The notes under the pieces: model-generated
Databases searched by the model: none
What the model saw: the letters and a program-made list of their open reading frames with translations, nothing else
Told to the model about the DNA's origin: nothing
Position numbers and translations under genes: made by a program
Assembly: GCF_001905385.1 (NCBI RefSeq)
Contig: NZ_LIPF01000017.1
Coordinates: forward strand, 1 to 64,000
Direction: 5' to 3'
DNA length: 64,000 nt
DNA from: Streptomyces sp. CB02414
GTDB lineage: Bacteria > Actinomycetota > Actinomycetes > Streptomycetales > Streptomycetaceae
Shown here: positions 22,279 to 30,055 of the stretch, one piece after another
How positions within the stretch are numbered: position 1 is the first letter of the stretch
Layout of the letters: each line of letters begins with the position of its first letter

Positions 22279-23098
22279 CCCGGCCGTCGAAGAACGCATG
22301 CGTGCCCACCAGCACCGTGCGGCCAAAGCCCTGGGCGCCACGGTTGAGCCCGGCGGCGAGTTTTGGGGATGGGCCGGGCGCACCCTGGGAGCCCCCGCCC
22401 GCACTACTGCTGGCGCATCTGCTTGGCTGCGCCTGGTCACGGCTCCCGAGGACAAGGCCGCCGGAAAGCTGTGGGAGGGCGCCTGGGAAGCTCAGCGCGC
22501 CCTCGGTAGCCTCGACGGGCGCCGCCCGGCACTGGTCGGCCTGTACGACGTGACCGCGGACGGCACCGCCTACCGGGCAGAGCTGTCGATGCGAGTCGAC
22601 GTCCCCGTCCTGTCCACCGACCCGATCCTCCCCGAGGACCTGGACCTGCCCGGTCAGTGGTGGACGGACCTCACGCAGACGCTGGACAAGCTGGCGGCCG
22701 TCTCCACCGACCGCGTCGCCGTACGCCCCCAGTACATGGAACGTGCCATCCCCCAGTACGTGGGCATCCCGGCACCGCAGGTGCCCCGCTGGAGCACTGC
22801 CCACGGAGACCTGCACTGGGCCAACCTCACCAGCCCCCTGCACATCCTCGACTGGGAGGGCTGGGGCACCGCGCCGGAGGGGTTCGACGCGGCCATGCTT
22901 TACGCATACACCCTGCTGCGCTCATCCACGGCGGCTCGCGTCCGCGAGGCCTTCCCCGTTCTGGGAACGCCCGTGGCACTCCCGGCCGAGGCTGCTGTGT
23001 GCGCCATGCTGTTGCAGACGGTGGATCGCGGCGACAACCTCGACCTCATGGAACCACTGCACGCCTGGGCGCAGGAGATCCGTAAGCGCTGCTCGTAG
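22259..23098 (+). CDS. Aminoglycoside-phosphotransferase-like kinase
   Basis: 279 residues from GTG 22259 (GGGAGATC upstream, start inside the reductase gene). The kinase-like core carries the catalytic loop STAHGDLHWANLTSP, with HGD at about residues 182-184 and the metal-binding Asn four positions later. The Mg-binding segment HILDWEGWG is near 196-204 and is followed by GFDAAMLYAYTLL. The N-lobe is short (WLRLVTAPEDKAAGKLWEGA), with Lys candidates at KAAGK. This fold phosphorylates small molecules and, rarely, peptides. As the last gene of a cluster lacking resistance or biosynthetic genes, a tailoring role on the peptide is an inference. Confidence 0.8.
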   Translation: MYSPPSDPAVEERMRAHQHRAAKALGATVEPGGEFWGWAGRTLGAPARTTAGASAWLRLVTAPEDKAAGKLWEGAWEAQRALGSLDGRRPALVGLYDVTADGTAYRAELSMRVDVPVLSTDPILPEDLDLPGQWWTDLTQTLDKLAAVSTDRVAVRPQYMERAIPQYVGIPAPQVPRWSTAHGDLHWANLTSPLHILDWEGWGTAPEGFDAAMLYAYTLLRSSTAARVREAFPVLGTPVALPAEAAVCAMLLQTVDRGDNLDLMEPLHAWAQEIRKRCS

Positions 23099-23106
23099 CC
23101 CCCAAA

Positions 23107-23146
23107 CAGTGAAGCGATCCGACTCTGGAGTCGGATCGCTTCACTG
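23107..23146. terminator. Terminator of the peptide-tailoring operon
   Basis: Perfect 18-bp stem CAGTGAAGCGATCCGACT / AGTCGGATCGCTTCACTG with a CTGG loop, 9 bases after the kinase stop. Confidence 0.85.
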
Positions 23147-23270
23147 TGCCGCATCACGGTTCCCCGACCGTCACGCATGCGGTGACGGGCTGGAACACGT
23201 ACCGATGTGCTGTTGTCGCCGGTGGTCGGGCTACGCTGACGGGCTCAAGGAGTACGGGGGCGGGGCAGCG

Positions 23271-23963
23271 ATGACACTCGGGCAGGTAGGGCCTGCACAG
23301 AGCGAGTACCTGTATCACTTCACCGGGCGCAACGGCGGCCGGCCTGTCTGGGTGCCTGAAGAGATACGGGACTCGACTCCGCAGCAGCGCCTGGACGCCA
23401 TCCTTCGGGAGGAGCGGTTCCGGGCCTTCGCGCCGTTCGGTGCGGAAGCCGCTGGTGCCGGGGCCAGCGGCGTGCCCTGCCTGTGTTTCTCCGAGTGCCC
23501 CTTCGAGCACCTCGATCACCTGATTCGGACGGGGCGCTTCGAGCCGTGGGGCGTGGTCACGACACGGGAGAAGGTGCACAGGCGAGGCGGCGGGGCGGTG
23601 GCATACGTGCCGACCGAGGTTCACGAGGCCTTCGTCAAAGCCAAGCTCGGGCATTGGGCGGTCCGGACCGAGGAGGACTCTTCTTGGCTCCACGAGCGAG
23701 AGTGGCGGCTGCCTCTGCCGGCCGGGAGCCACGCTGTCGGCAGTGTCCAGGCGATCATTGTCGCGAATGCCGAATGGCGGCCGTCGAGAGTGCCGACGGG
23801 CAGGTGGATAGACGGCGTCACCGGCCTGGAGGAGCCCGGCCCGGTGTCTCCCCAGGCGATCGAGGGGGAGGACTATCCGCGGCTCTGGCGTGAATCGGCG
23901 GTGTGGGTCTGGAACGCCGAGGCCAAGAACGTCACGAAGTACGAGCCGGGCGAACTGTGCTGA
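23271..23963 (+). CDS. DUF2971-like protein
   Basis: 230 residues from ATG 23271; the upstream GGGGGCGGGG is only a weak ribosome site. The pattern is that of DUF2971-type proteins: an early aromatic YLYHFTGRNGG, a central CLCFSECPFEHLDHL, then AVAYVPTEVHEAFVKAK, and a late WLHEREWRLPLP matching the family W-x-x-E-x-E-[WR]. Some members sit in anti-phage or toxin loci and their fold recalls ADP-ribosyltransferases, but no activity can be assigned here. A single-gene unit after the terminator at 23107. It converges on the recombinase-like gene 50 bases away. Confidence 0.6.
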   Translation: MTLGQVGPAQSEYLYHFTGRNGGRPVWVPEEIRDSTPQQRLDAILREERFRAFAPFGAEAAGAGASGVPCLCFSECPFEHLDHLIRTGRFEPWGVVTTREKVHRRGGGAVAYVPTEVHEAFVKAKLGHWAVRTEEDSSWLHEREWRLPLPAGSHAVGSVQAIIVANAEWRPSRVPTGRWIDGVTGLEEPGPVSPQAIEGEDYPRLWRESAVWVWNAEAKNVTKYEPGELC

Positions 23964-24013
23964 CGTGAGCAGCTGGAGCTGGCGCTAGTGCGATGGTCCC
24001 CGGCTGGGAGCAG

Positions 24014-24919
24014 CTACTCCTCGTTGAGGCCGACCGCAGCCTCGTCGGCGAAAGGGCTCGGCGAGTGCGCGACGACGTCCGGCAGCAGCGAAGACGAGAG
24101 CTCCGCGAGGTCGGGGTGGGTGGCGGCGACGTCGCGCAGCATCTTGGGGAAGGTGACCCGGTCCAAACCGCGCCCTGTGCGAGAGAGCAGCAGCGGGCCG
24201 CTTGTCTCGGTGGAGTACGGGGTTTTGTGGGTGCGTACCGGCAGGTACTCGTCCAGTGCCCACACGACCTGGCGTGGGATGGGCTGGAGGCGGGTGACGG
24301 CGGAGGCGCTGTTGTTCTTCGCCGGCAGGCGCCAGGTGGGTCCGGCCTGGTTGTGGCGCTGGATGTGCTGGACGACGACGGCGATGGACTGGCCCGGGCG
24401 CAGGCCTGCGAGGGTCATGTAGACGGCGAGCCGGGCGCGTTCGGCGTGGGGGCCGCGGTAGCGGTCGGCGGCGGTGCGAAGGGCGTCCATCTGGAAGCGG
24501 GTGAGCTGCTCGCGCGGGGCTGGCGGGGTGGGTCCGGCGAGTTCGCGGCGCGGCGGGAGGCGCCAGCGGGCGGCGCCGAGGTCTTCTTCGCAGTGGGTGT
24601 AGAAGCTGCGAACGGCGGAGACGGCGCGGCCGCGGGAGGCGGCCGCCATCGGGGTGCCGTCGAGGTTGGTGAGGCGGGCTGCCCAGTCCTGGATGTGGAG
24701 GGGTTCGAAGTGCCAGACCAGGTCCCCGATGTACGTGAACCAGTCGCTGTGCCACCCGGCGGGAGCGTCGATGCCGGCGAGTAGCAGGCCGTAGCGGTAG
24801 CGGGTGTCCTCGTCCCAGGCGCGACCGCGAATCTCCTGGCCGTCGGGCCGCATGTACACCCCGGACAGCCACCGACGCAGGATGGCGCGGGGGTCCGGGG
24901 TGTTGGCGGAGCGGGTCAT
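24014..24919 (-). pseudogene. Tyrosine-recombinase-like protein lacking the HxxR/Tyr end
   Basis: 301 residues from ATG 24919. The N-terminal SAM-like core-binding domain is present (YRYGLLLAGIDAPAGWHSDW, later AASRGRAVSAVRSFYTHCEE). In the catalytic domain, MTLAGLRPGQ supplies the first Arg and WRLPAKNNSA the Lys. The expected HxxR box, the following H/W and the Tyr nucleophile are absent: after HPDLAEL the protein ends with SSSLLPDVVAHSPSPFADEA and a few more residues. The other frames of this stretch do not restore the motif, so this is truncation or divergence rather than one simple frameshift. Probably an inactive integrase or a protein that kept only DNA binding. Confidence 0.65.
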
Positions 24920-24951
24920 CTTGCCACTCTGGGAACTGGGGGCTCTTGGGC

Positions 24952-25800
24952 TCACGGTGCGGTGGATGGGGCGGGGGGCGGGTAGCGGACGGCCAGGTTG
25001 TCTGCTGTGGCGCACAGGACGCGCACGTCGTTGAGGAAGTGTCCCATGGCGGCTACTGAGTCCTGTGGGCTGTTGGGTTCCTGTACATGCCAGGGGTTGC
25101 GGCTGTTTCCGCTCAGGAGTTGCCGTATCGCCTGTTCGGTTGCCGCAGCCGAAATCTTGGAAAGCCAGGGGAGGGCGCATTCGGTGACTCTGGGGCGTAC
25201 CTCGTCATTGAGGACCCGCCACTGGGTCTCGACTCGGACGTGCCATGTGGCGACGTGTCTCCATTGCCAGCGGTCGGCGGCCAGGGCTGTCCAACTGGTC
25301 GGTTGCCGGTATGTCCGCGACGGGTTGGGGGCGATGTCCAGCAGAGCGTGGAAGCCGCGGAGCCATTCGGCGGCGGCTGCTCCGTCAGTGTCTCGCAGCG
25401 TGCGCAGGCGGTGTAGATCAAGAAGCAGGTTTCTGACCTCGGAGGCCAGGGCTGCGGTGTTGGGGACGTTGAAGATGCGGATAAGGGAGGTCTGGAACTC
25501 GTGGGCCTCGGCACGCGCGAAGCCTCTGGCTCGTCGTGTCTGGCGTGCGTCCGCCTGGGCGTTTCCGAGGTGGCTGAGGATCAGCAGGGCGGTGGGGACG
25601 CCGAAGCACAGCGACGTGAGGCTGGAGACGAGGTTGACGAGGAAGCTGTGCCCGTCCCACCAGCTGGTGTGGTCGAGCCAGAGGCCCGTTCCGGCGAGCA
25701 GGGCGCCGAGTATGAGCAGCCCGATGCTGAAGTGGCGGATCACCGGCGGCGTGGTCCTCCACCATCCTCGTGCTCTGGCTATCCATCGCGGTTGCGCCAT
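24952..25800 (-). CDS. Two-helix membrane protein with cytoplasmic domain
   Basis: 282 residues from ATG 25800 behind AAGGAGGGG, a near-ideal ribosome site. Two transmembrane helices lie at about 22-43 (HFSIGLLILGALLAGTGLWL) and 52-78 (FLVNLVSSLTSLCFGVPTAL). A soluble C-terminal domain follows, with a long helix (ARAEAHEFQTSLIRIFNVPN), Trp/Arg-rich middle (WRHVATWHVRVETQWRVL) and Pro-rich tail. No enzymatic motif. The two-TM plus cytoplasmic-sensor layout is common in phage-defence accessory proteins, but this is context only. It ends 32 bases before the recombinase-like gene, and the two may be cotranscribed. Confidence 0.7.
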   Translation of the reverse strand: MAQPRWIARARGWWRTTPPVIRHFSIGLLILGALLAGTGLWLDHTSWWDGHSFLVNLVSSLTSLCFGVPTALLILSHLGNAQADARQTRRARGFARAEAHEFQTSLIRIFNVPNTAALASEVRNLLLDLHRLRTLRDTDGAAAAEWLRGFHALLDIAPNPSRTYRQPTSWTALAADRWQWRHVATWHVRVETQWRVLNDEVRPRVTECALPWLSKISAAATEQAIRQLLSGNSRNPWHVQEPNSPQDSVAAMGHFLNDVRVLCATADNLAVRYPPPAPSTAP

Positions 25801-25890
25801 GTTCCCCTCCTTGACTGGATCAAGGACGGTAACGCACGCGGTGAGTAGAGCCTGTCGCTCAAGCGGCGGCGGGGCCGTCTGCCGGACTTC

Positions 25891-26024
25891 AACTTTACGG
25901 AACAGACAAGCCGCCCCCGCGAAGAGCCAAGAGGTGGTCAAGGTCCGTGGAACAGTGCGGAGCACGGCGCGGCGCCGCCCTGCCCGAGCCTTTGGCTGGG
26001 GCAGCTGGTCTGTTCCGTAAAGTT
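25891..26024. mobile_element. MITE-like element or IS remnant with 17-bp inverted ends
   Basis: AACTTTACGGAACAGAC at 25891-25907 is repeated exactly inverted at 26008-26024 (19 of 20 bases if extended inward). The ~100 bases between hold no gene. The ends are AT-richer than their surroundings. I see no clear target-site duplication. The rest of the 361-base gap (25801-26161) shows no gene. Confidence 0.45.
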
Positions 26025-26161
26025 CATAACCCAGGGTCTGACCCCTTGTACGTCCAGGGATGCACCACAGTGCTCCCACGCCGGCGGAAGACCGTCGCTC
26101 ATCGGTGTGGTCGTGACCCCCATGGCCGTGACGGGCGGCCTGTGCCGCAGTTGCAGGGATC

Positions 26162-26521
26162 ATGAAGCGATTCGTGAAGACGCTGGCCCTGGCCGGCGCC
26201 GTGACGGCACTCGTCGGACAGTCCGCCGTTGCCCTCCCCACCACTGCGGCCGCTGCACCGTCGGCTGCGGTGTGCACGAAGCAGTGGGAGGTCACCGGCA
26301 AGAAGGTCGCAGTCCGGATGCCTCGGGGCAACGCGCCGGTTGCGTCGCCGGACTCGCCGGTCGTGCGCTACCTGCACCGGGGGGACGTGGTGACCTCGTG
26401 CGTCGAGGCCATCGCCCGCACGCAGAGCGGCCCGGCCTACCGCAAATGCGGCCGCGATGGACATATCTGGAGGATTGTCCGGGGAGGCCAGGTGCCCGCC
26501 ACCTGCCTGAAGCGCCTGTGA
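26162..26521 (+). CDS. Small secreted protein
   Basis: 119 residues from ATG 26162 with GCAGGGA upstream. A Sec signal peptide spans residues 1-~32: basic MKRFVK, hydrophobic TLALAGAVTALVGQSAVAL and a likely cut after an AxA motif (TTAAAAPSAAV). The mature 85 residues hold four Cys (CTKQW, SCVEA, KCGRD, CLKRL), probably two disulfides, and a beta-rich pattern (VAVRMPRGNAPV, VVRYLHRGDVVTS) like a bacterial SH3-type cell-wall or secreted domain. Unknown role outside the cell. It converges on the zinc-finger gene 13 bases away with no terminator between. Confidence 0.75.
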   Translation: MKRFVKTLALAGAVTALVGQSAVALPTTAAAAPSAAVCTKQWEVTGKKVAVRMPRGNAPVASPDSPVVRYLHRGDVVTSCVEAIARTQSGPAYRKCGRDGHIWRIVRGGQVPATCLKRL

Positions 26522-26534
26522 CGGGCCGGATGAT

Positions 26535-26726
26535 CTAGGACGCGCGCAGGCGCTTGCCCCACCTCTGCACGGCCAGCCGGTCGCAGTAGTCGCACAGCGG
26601 GGAACGGGCCCCGCGCCCGTACTTGTGGGTCGGACGGCGGCACGTGGCACACGGCCCGACCTCGTCGCCGGGGCAGGTGCGGGCCGATACGTCCGGTTCC
26701 GTTACGGGGGGCACAGGGGCTGTCAT
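26535..26726 (-). CDS. Small zinc-finger protein
   Basis: 63 residues. ATG 26726 is chosen for AAGAGGA upstream. A CATC...CDYC four-cysteine knuckle with 17 intervening residues (RRPTHKYGRGARSPL between the pairs) is followed by the basic tail RLAVQRWGKRLRAS. Small proteins of this kind are common in Streptomyces elements and may bind DNA or RNA. Nothing further is visible. Confidence 0.6.
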   Translation of the reverse strand: MTAPVPPVTEPDVSARTCPGDEVGPCATCRRPTHKYGRGARSPLCDYCDRLAVQRWGKRLRAS

Positions 26727-27214
26727 CGTGGGTCCTCTTCTCGGCGGCCGCCGCCGGCCGCCTCGAACGAAGAATAGAACGCCACTCGCGGCAGTCCCGC
26801 CTCCCCGGCCGCGGCGTGCAGGTCGGCGGCGATGCCCTCCAGAGGCGCCGGGACGCTGGAGGGGCGGCGTACCCGAGAGGGCATGATCCCGGCACAGGCC
26901 CACCCACCACGGTCCGGCGTCGGCGAAGACGGGGCGCCCACTGACCTCTGACAAAGGATCTTGGTCGTTTGCCAGGTGATCTTGACGACGGGTAGTTCTC
27001 TGCCACCTGATCTTGATCAACGAGGTCTCCTTTCCCTCGCAGGCCGGGGGGCAGGCGGCTGCCCGACGCGACCGGACTCCGCCGCAGGAGGGGCGGAACC
27101 GGGAGGCGGAACTGCGGAATGGACTGATCGCACTGCCACGCGACGGGCCCGGATGTCCTCTCCCTCGTGGATCGGCGTGCGGCGGGCGCAGTGGACCGAT
27201 TTCGCCCCCAATGG
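26727..27214. other. Gene-free stretch with GATCTTGA repeats
   Basis: No supported gene. Three imperfect repeats around GATCTTG[AG] lie at about 26955, 26977 and 27010; the last two share TGCCAnnTGATCTTGA. The first belongs to a sequence (about 26946-26976) that matches 28630-28660 in inverted orientation at about 25 of 31 bases, i.e. the far side of the repeat-protein gene. This looks like the end of an insertion. Confidence 0.45.
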
Positions 27215-28456
27215 TTACGGATTTGCGGGCAGCCAAGCGGAGGGAAGGGATACCTCTGGAGCAACAGGGGTGCCGACAGCATCGAGAAGCCCATCAGGGG
27301 CCGGACCCGTCGCGCCATCGAAATACACCCGGCTGCCGGAGAACGTCGCGCGGTCAAAGTGCACCGTGCTGCTGGAGAACGTCGCACCGTCGAAGGTCAC
27401 CCTGCCGTCGGAGAACGTCGAGCCGCTGAAGTGCACCGTGCCGCCGGAGAACGTCGAGCCGCCGAAGTGCACCCGGCTGCCGGAGAACGTCGTCGAGCCG
27501 TTGAAGAGCACTGTGCCGCCGGAGAACGTCGAGCTGCCCAAGTTCACCCTGCCGTCGGAGAACGTCGCGCCATCGAAATACACCCGGCTGCCGGAGAACG
27601 TCGAGCCGTTGAAGAGCACTGTGCCGCCGGAGAACGTCGAGCCGCTGAAGCGCACTGTGCCGCCGGAGAACGTCGAGCCGCTGAAGAGCACCTCTCCGTC
27701 GGAGAACGTCGCGTCTCTGAAGGACACCGTGCCGTCGGAGAACGTCGAGCCGTCGAAGCGCACCGTGCCGCCGGAGAACCTCGTGCCACGGAAGTCCATA
27801 CTGCAGTCGATAGTGACGTTGGTGAGGTCAAGGTCGCAGCCCTGCCAGGAGCGGTGGCTTCCTCGGGGACGTCGGTAGTGGTCGCCGATGAGGCGCAGGA
27901 TCGTGTGCCGAACCTTGCGAAGGGCCAGGTAGCGGTGGTGTTCCTCTTGGTGGGCGAGGTCGTTGCCAGGATCAGGGGTGAAGGGAAGCTGGAGGTAAGC
28001 GCACAGTACGTCGATGCAGGTCTGGCGCAGGTTGTCGTCGGGGGCATCGTCGGCAAGGCCGGCTAGGGCGTGGACGCCGCCGAGGCGGACGGCCGGGGAA
28101 TCCGAGCCAAGCTTGTCGATGGCCTGGGAGAAGCGTTCGGTGTGGAGCCGGGTGGCTTCACGGTGGGCGCCAGCTTCGTCGACGCGTTGGCGGCGGTAGG
28201 CGACGACCAGGGCGACCAACGCGCCGGACCCAGCGACCACTCCGAAGGAGAGTTTCACCAGGTCGAAGAGCGTCTTGGAGTCGATGCGTCGTTCGGATTT
28301 CAGGCCGCGAGCGCCGAGAAGGTCCCAACCGGTGTAGAACACGGCAGCGGCGACCGCAAGTGCAGTGAGGAAGGCCAGGGCGAGGACAAGGGCGACGTTC
28401 CACAGACGCAGTTCTCGATCGTCCTGGGATGGCCGTAACCGCCGGTTGAGTGTCAT
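27215..28456 (-). CDS. Membrane-anchored pentapeptide-type beta-helix protein
   Basis: 413 residues from ATG 28456; the upstream bases show no good ribosome site. Two transmembrane helices lie at ~18-45 (LWNVALVLALAFLTALAVAA) and ~66-90 (LSFGVVAGSGALVALVVAYR). A HEAT-like helical segment follows (TERFSQAIDKLGSDSPAVRL, then GGVHALAGLADDAPDD). About 13 units of 12 residues with pattern F-S-x-x-x-V-x-F-x-x-[ST]-T, one unit with an extra Thr, form a right-handed beta-helix related to pentapeptide repeats. Relatives of this Streptomyces type have no defined function; DNA mimicry occurs in some pentapeptide proteins. A TTA codon lies at position 7. The gene is bracketed by inverted sequences (about 26946 and 28660), suggesting transposition. 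Confidence 0.75.
   Translation of the reverse strand: MTLNRRLRPSQDDRELRLWNVALVLALAFLTALAVAAAVFYTGWDLLGARGLKSERRIDSKTLFDLVKLSFGVVAGSGALVALVVAYRRQRVDEAGAHREATRLHTERFSQAIDKLGSDSPAVRLGGVHALAGLADDAPDDNLRQTCIDVLCAYLQLPFTPDPGNDLAHQEEHHRYLALRKVRHTILRLIGDHYRRPRGSHRSWQGCDLDLTNVTIDCSMDFRGTRFSGGTVRFDGSTFSDGTVSFRDATFSDGEVLFSGSTFSGGTVRFSGSTFSGGTVLFNGSTFSGSRVYFDGATFSDGRVNLGSSTFSGGTVLFNGSTTFSGSRVHFGGSTFSGGTVHFSGSTFSDGRVTFDGATFSSSTVHFDRATFSGSRVYFDGATGPAPDGLLDAVGTPVAPEVSLPSAWLPANP
27296..27790. repeat. Tandem 36-bp coding repeats
   Basis: About 13 units of 36 bp encode the F-S-x-x-x-V-x-F-x-x-[ST]-T array. Several units are nearly identical (for example the stretches encoding GGTVLFNGST), which implies recent duplication and makes copy-number change by slippage likely. 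Confidence 0.75.
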
Positions 28457-28710
28457 GCGATTGGAGACACGGCTCCACGGTCAACGGTTGCGGTAGGGGC
28501 GAGGGACCGTTCTCGCCTCCTGGAGCAGATTGGGTTCGCGGCTGTTGGACGTGCTGGCTCGCCAGCACGTCGTCCCGCCCTGCTGCGCGAGTGCATACAC
28601 CTCGGGAGTCGTCACCGATCAAACCCCAGTGACAAACAGTCAAGATCGTTTGTCAGGGGCCACCCACCCCTGGGATTGCAGTGTGACCAGCCACTTCTAA
28701 AATCGAACCC

Positions 28711-29049
28711 ATGAACGATCCATCCGTGCCGCGTCTCGCGCAGCTCCGCTTCCTGGAAGCGGTGCAGGAACGGGACCTGGCGCGCACCCGGCGCTGGATC
28801 GCCGACGAGGAACGCAGCCAGGCCGAACGTCGCCGTGCACAGGCGGTACGGCCACCTGAGCCGGACTGGCTGCTGGAGCAGGGCCTCAGTAGGCAAACGT
28901 CTCCGGTCTACGTCCACGCCGGCGGCTGCTGGAATGCGGGCAAGCGGTCCGCGGGGATCTCCCGGGACGAGGCGCGGCGGGCGCTCGCCGAGGGGGTACC
29001 CGCATGCTCGCACTGCCGCCCGGACACTGAGCTGCGGGTGGAGGGCTGA
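28711..29049 (+). CDS. DUF6233 family protein
   Basis: 112 residues from ATG 28711. The whole chain follows the DUF6233 pattern common in Streptomyces: RLRFLEAV-like LRFLEAVQERDLARTRRWIA at the start, the basic-acidic helix EERSQAERRRAQ, PDWLLEQGL, VYVHAGGCWNAGKRSAGISR, and the tail PACSHCRPDTELRV with a CxxC. Function unknown. It lies 27 bases upstream of the DNA ligase and is probably cotranscribed. No clear ribosome site. Confidence 0.8.
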   Translation: MNDPSVPRLAQLRFLEAVQERDLARTRRWIADEERSQAERRRAQAVRPPEPDWLLEQGLSRQTSPVYVHAGGCWNAGKRSAGISRDEARRALAEGVPACSHCRPDTELRVEG

Positions 29050-29076
29050 ACCTGCGCGGGTGGAAGGGGTTGCCGT

Positions 29077-30054
29077 ATGTGGACGCTGCCCGAGCCGATG
29101 CTCGCCGCCCCTGTGTCCGATCCTGCTCTCCCTGCGGGGTGGGCGGCAGAGGTGAAGTGGGACGGATGGCGGGCACTTCTGTCCTGGGACGCCGGGGACC
29201 TGGTGCTGCGCTCCCGCCAGGGCACGGCCCTCGCCGATTCCTTTCCGGAGCTGCGTGCCGGCGCCTCGCAGCTCCCGGACGCGACCGCTCTCGATGGGGA
29301 GGTGGTCGTATGGGAGGACGACAGGCTCGCCTTCGAGCGGCTCCAGGGACGGTTGCAGCGGCGCGGCGCCGGCGCGAACCGGCTCGCCGCCGAGTATCCC
29401 GCCCACTTCGTCGCCTTCGACCTGCTGCGCCTGGCGGGCACCGACACCACCGGGTGGACGTACAGGCGACGCCGGGCCGCCCTGGAAGCCTTCTTCGCTG
29501 AGCACCGGCTCACCGCACCGTGGGCGTTGTGCCCGTCGACCACCGACCCGGGCACCGTACGGGAGTGGCTGGGTAGCTGGACGGCCGTCGGCCTCGAAGG
29601 GGTGGTCTTCAAGAGGTTGGAGAGCGTCTACGAGCCGTCCGTGCGTGGGTGGCGTAAGCACAAGGTCAGGGTGACCGAGGACGCCGTGGTGGGGGCGTAC
29701 ACGGGTCCGGCGGCCGCCCCGCGCACGCTGCTGCTGGGGCGATACGACACGGCCGGGCGCCTGCGCTACGTCGGGCGCAGCACGACGCTCCCGCAGGCCT
29801 CGGGTCGGTCGGTCGCCAAGCTCCTCACCCCGGCCAGGGAGCATCCCTGGGCAGGCTGGTCGTTCTCTGCCGGATGGGGATCACGCGAGAGTCTGCACGT
29901 CACCCTGGTCGTCCCGGATCTGGTGGTGGAGGTCGGTGTCGACGTGGCCCGGGATGGGGCTGGGCGGTGGCGTCACCCGGCGCGCTGGCACCGCTCGCGC
30001 CCGGACCTGTCCGCAGCCGACGTCCCGGACTTCGAGTCCGGGACGTCGGGCTGA
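29077..30054 (+). CDS. ATP-dependent DNA ligase (LigD-ligase type)
   Basis: 325 residues from ATG 29077 with GAAGGGG upstream. The nucleotidyltransferase motifs are complete: motif I EVKWDGWRALL with AMP-accepting Lys27, motif III region LDGEVVVWED and FVAFDLLRL, motif IV EGVVFKRL, motif V WRKHKVRV. An OB-fold domain follows (LLLGRYDTAGRLRYVGRSTT). It seals nicks using ATP. Unlike full LigD it has no polymerase or phosphoesterase domain, and no Ku gene is in the window. On a mobile element it may repair or recircularise DNA after transfer. It ends in a hairpin overlapping the stop region. Confidence 0.9.
   Translation: MWTLPEPMLAAPVSDPALPAGWAAEVKWDGWRALLSWDAGDLVLRSRQGTALADSFPELRAGASQLPDATALDGEVVVWEDDRLAFERLQGRLQRRGAGANRLAAEYPAHFVAFDLLRLAGTDTTGWTYRRRRAALEAFFAEHRLTAPWALCPSTTDPGTVREWLGSWTAVGLEGVVFKRLESVYEPSVRGWRKHKVRVTEDAVVGAYTGPAAAPRTLLLGRYDTAGRLRYVGRSTTLPQASGRSVAKLLTPAREHPWAGWSFSAGWGSRESLHVTLVVPDLVVEVGVDVARDGAGRWRHPARWHRSRPDLSAADVPDFESGTSG
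30017..30049. terminator. Hairpin overlapping the ligase 3' end
   Basis: Perfect 15-bp stem CCGACGTCCCGGACT / AGTCCGGGACGTCGG with a TCG loop. It lies within the last ligase codons and just before the convergent gene at 30056, so it can serve both strands. Confidence 0.7.
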
Positions 30055-30055
30055 G

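Noticed and set aside
22743..23270. N-terminal extension of the DUF2971-like protein
   Set aside because: Crosses the kinase gene and a strong terminator; ATG 23271 is the first sensible start.
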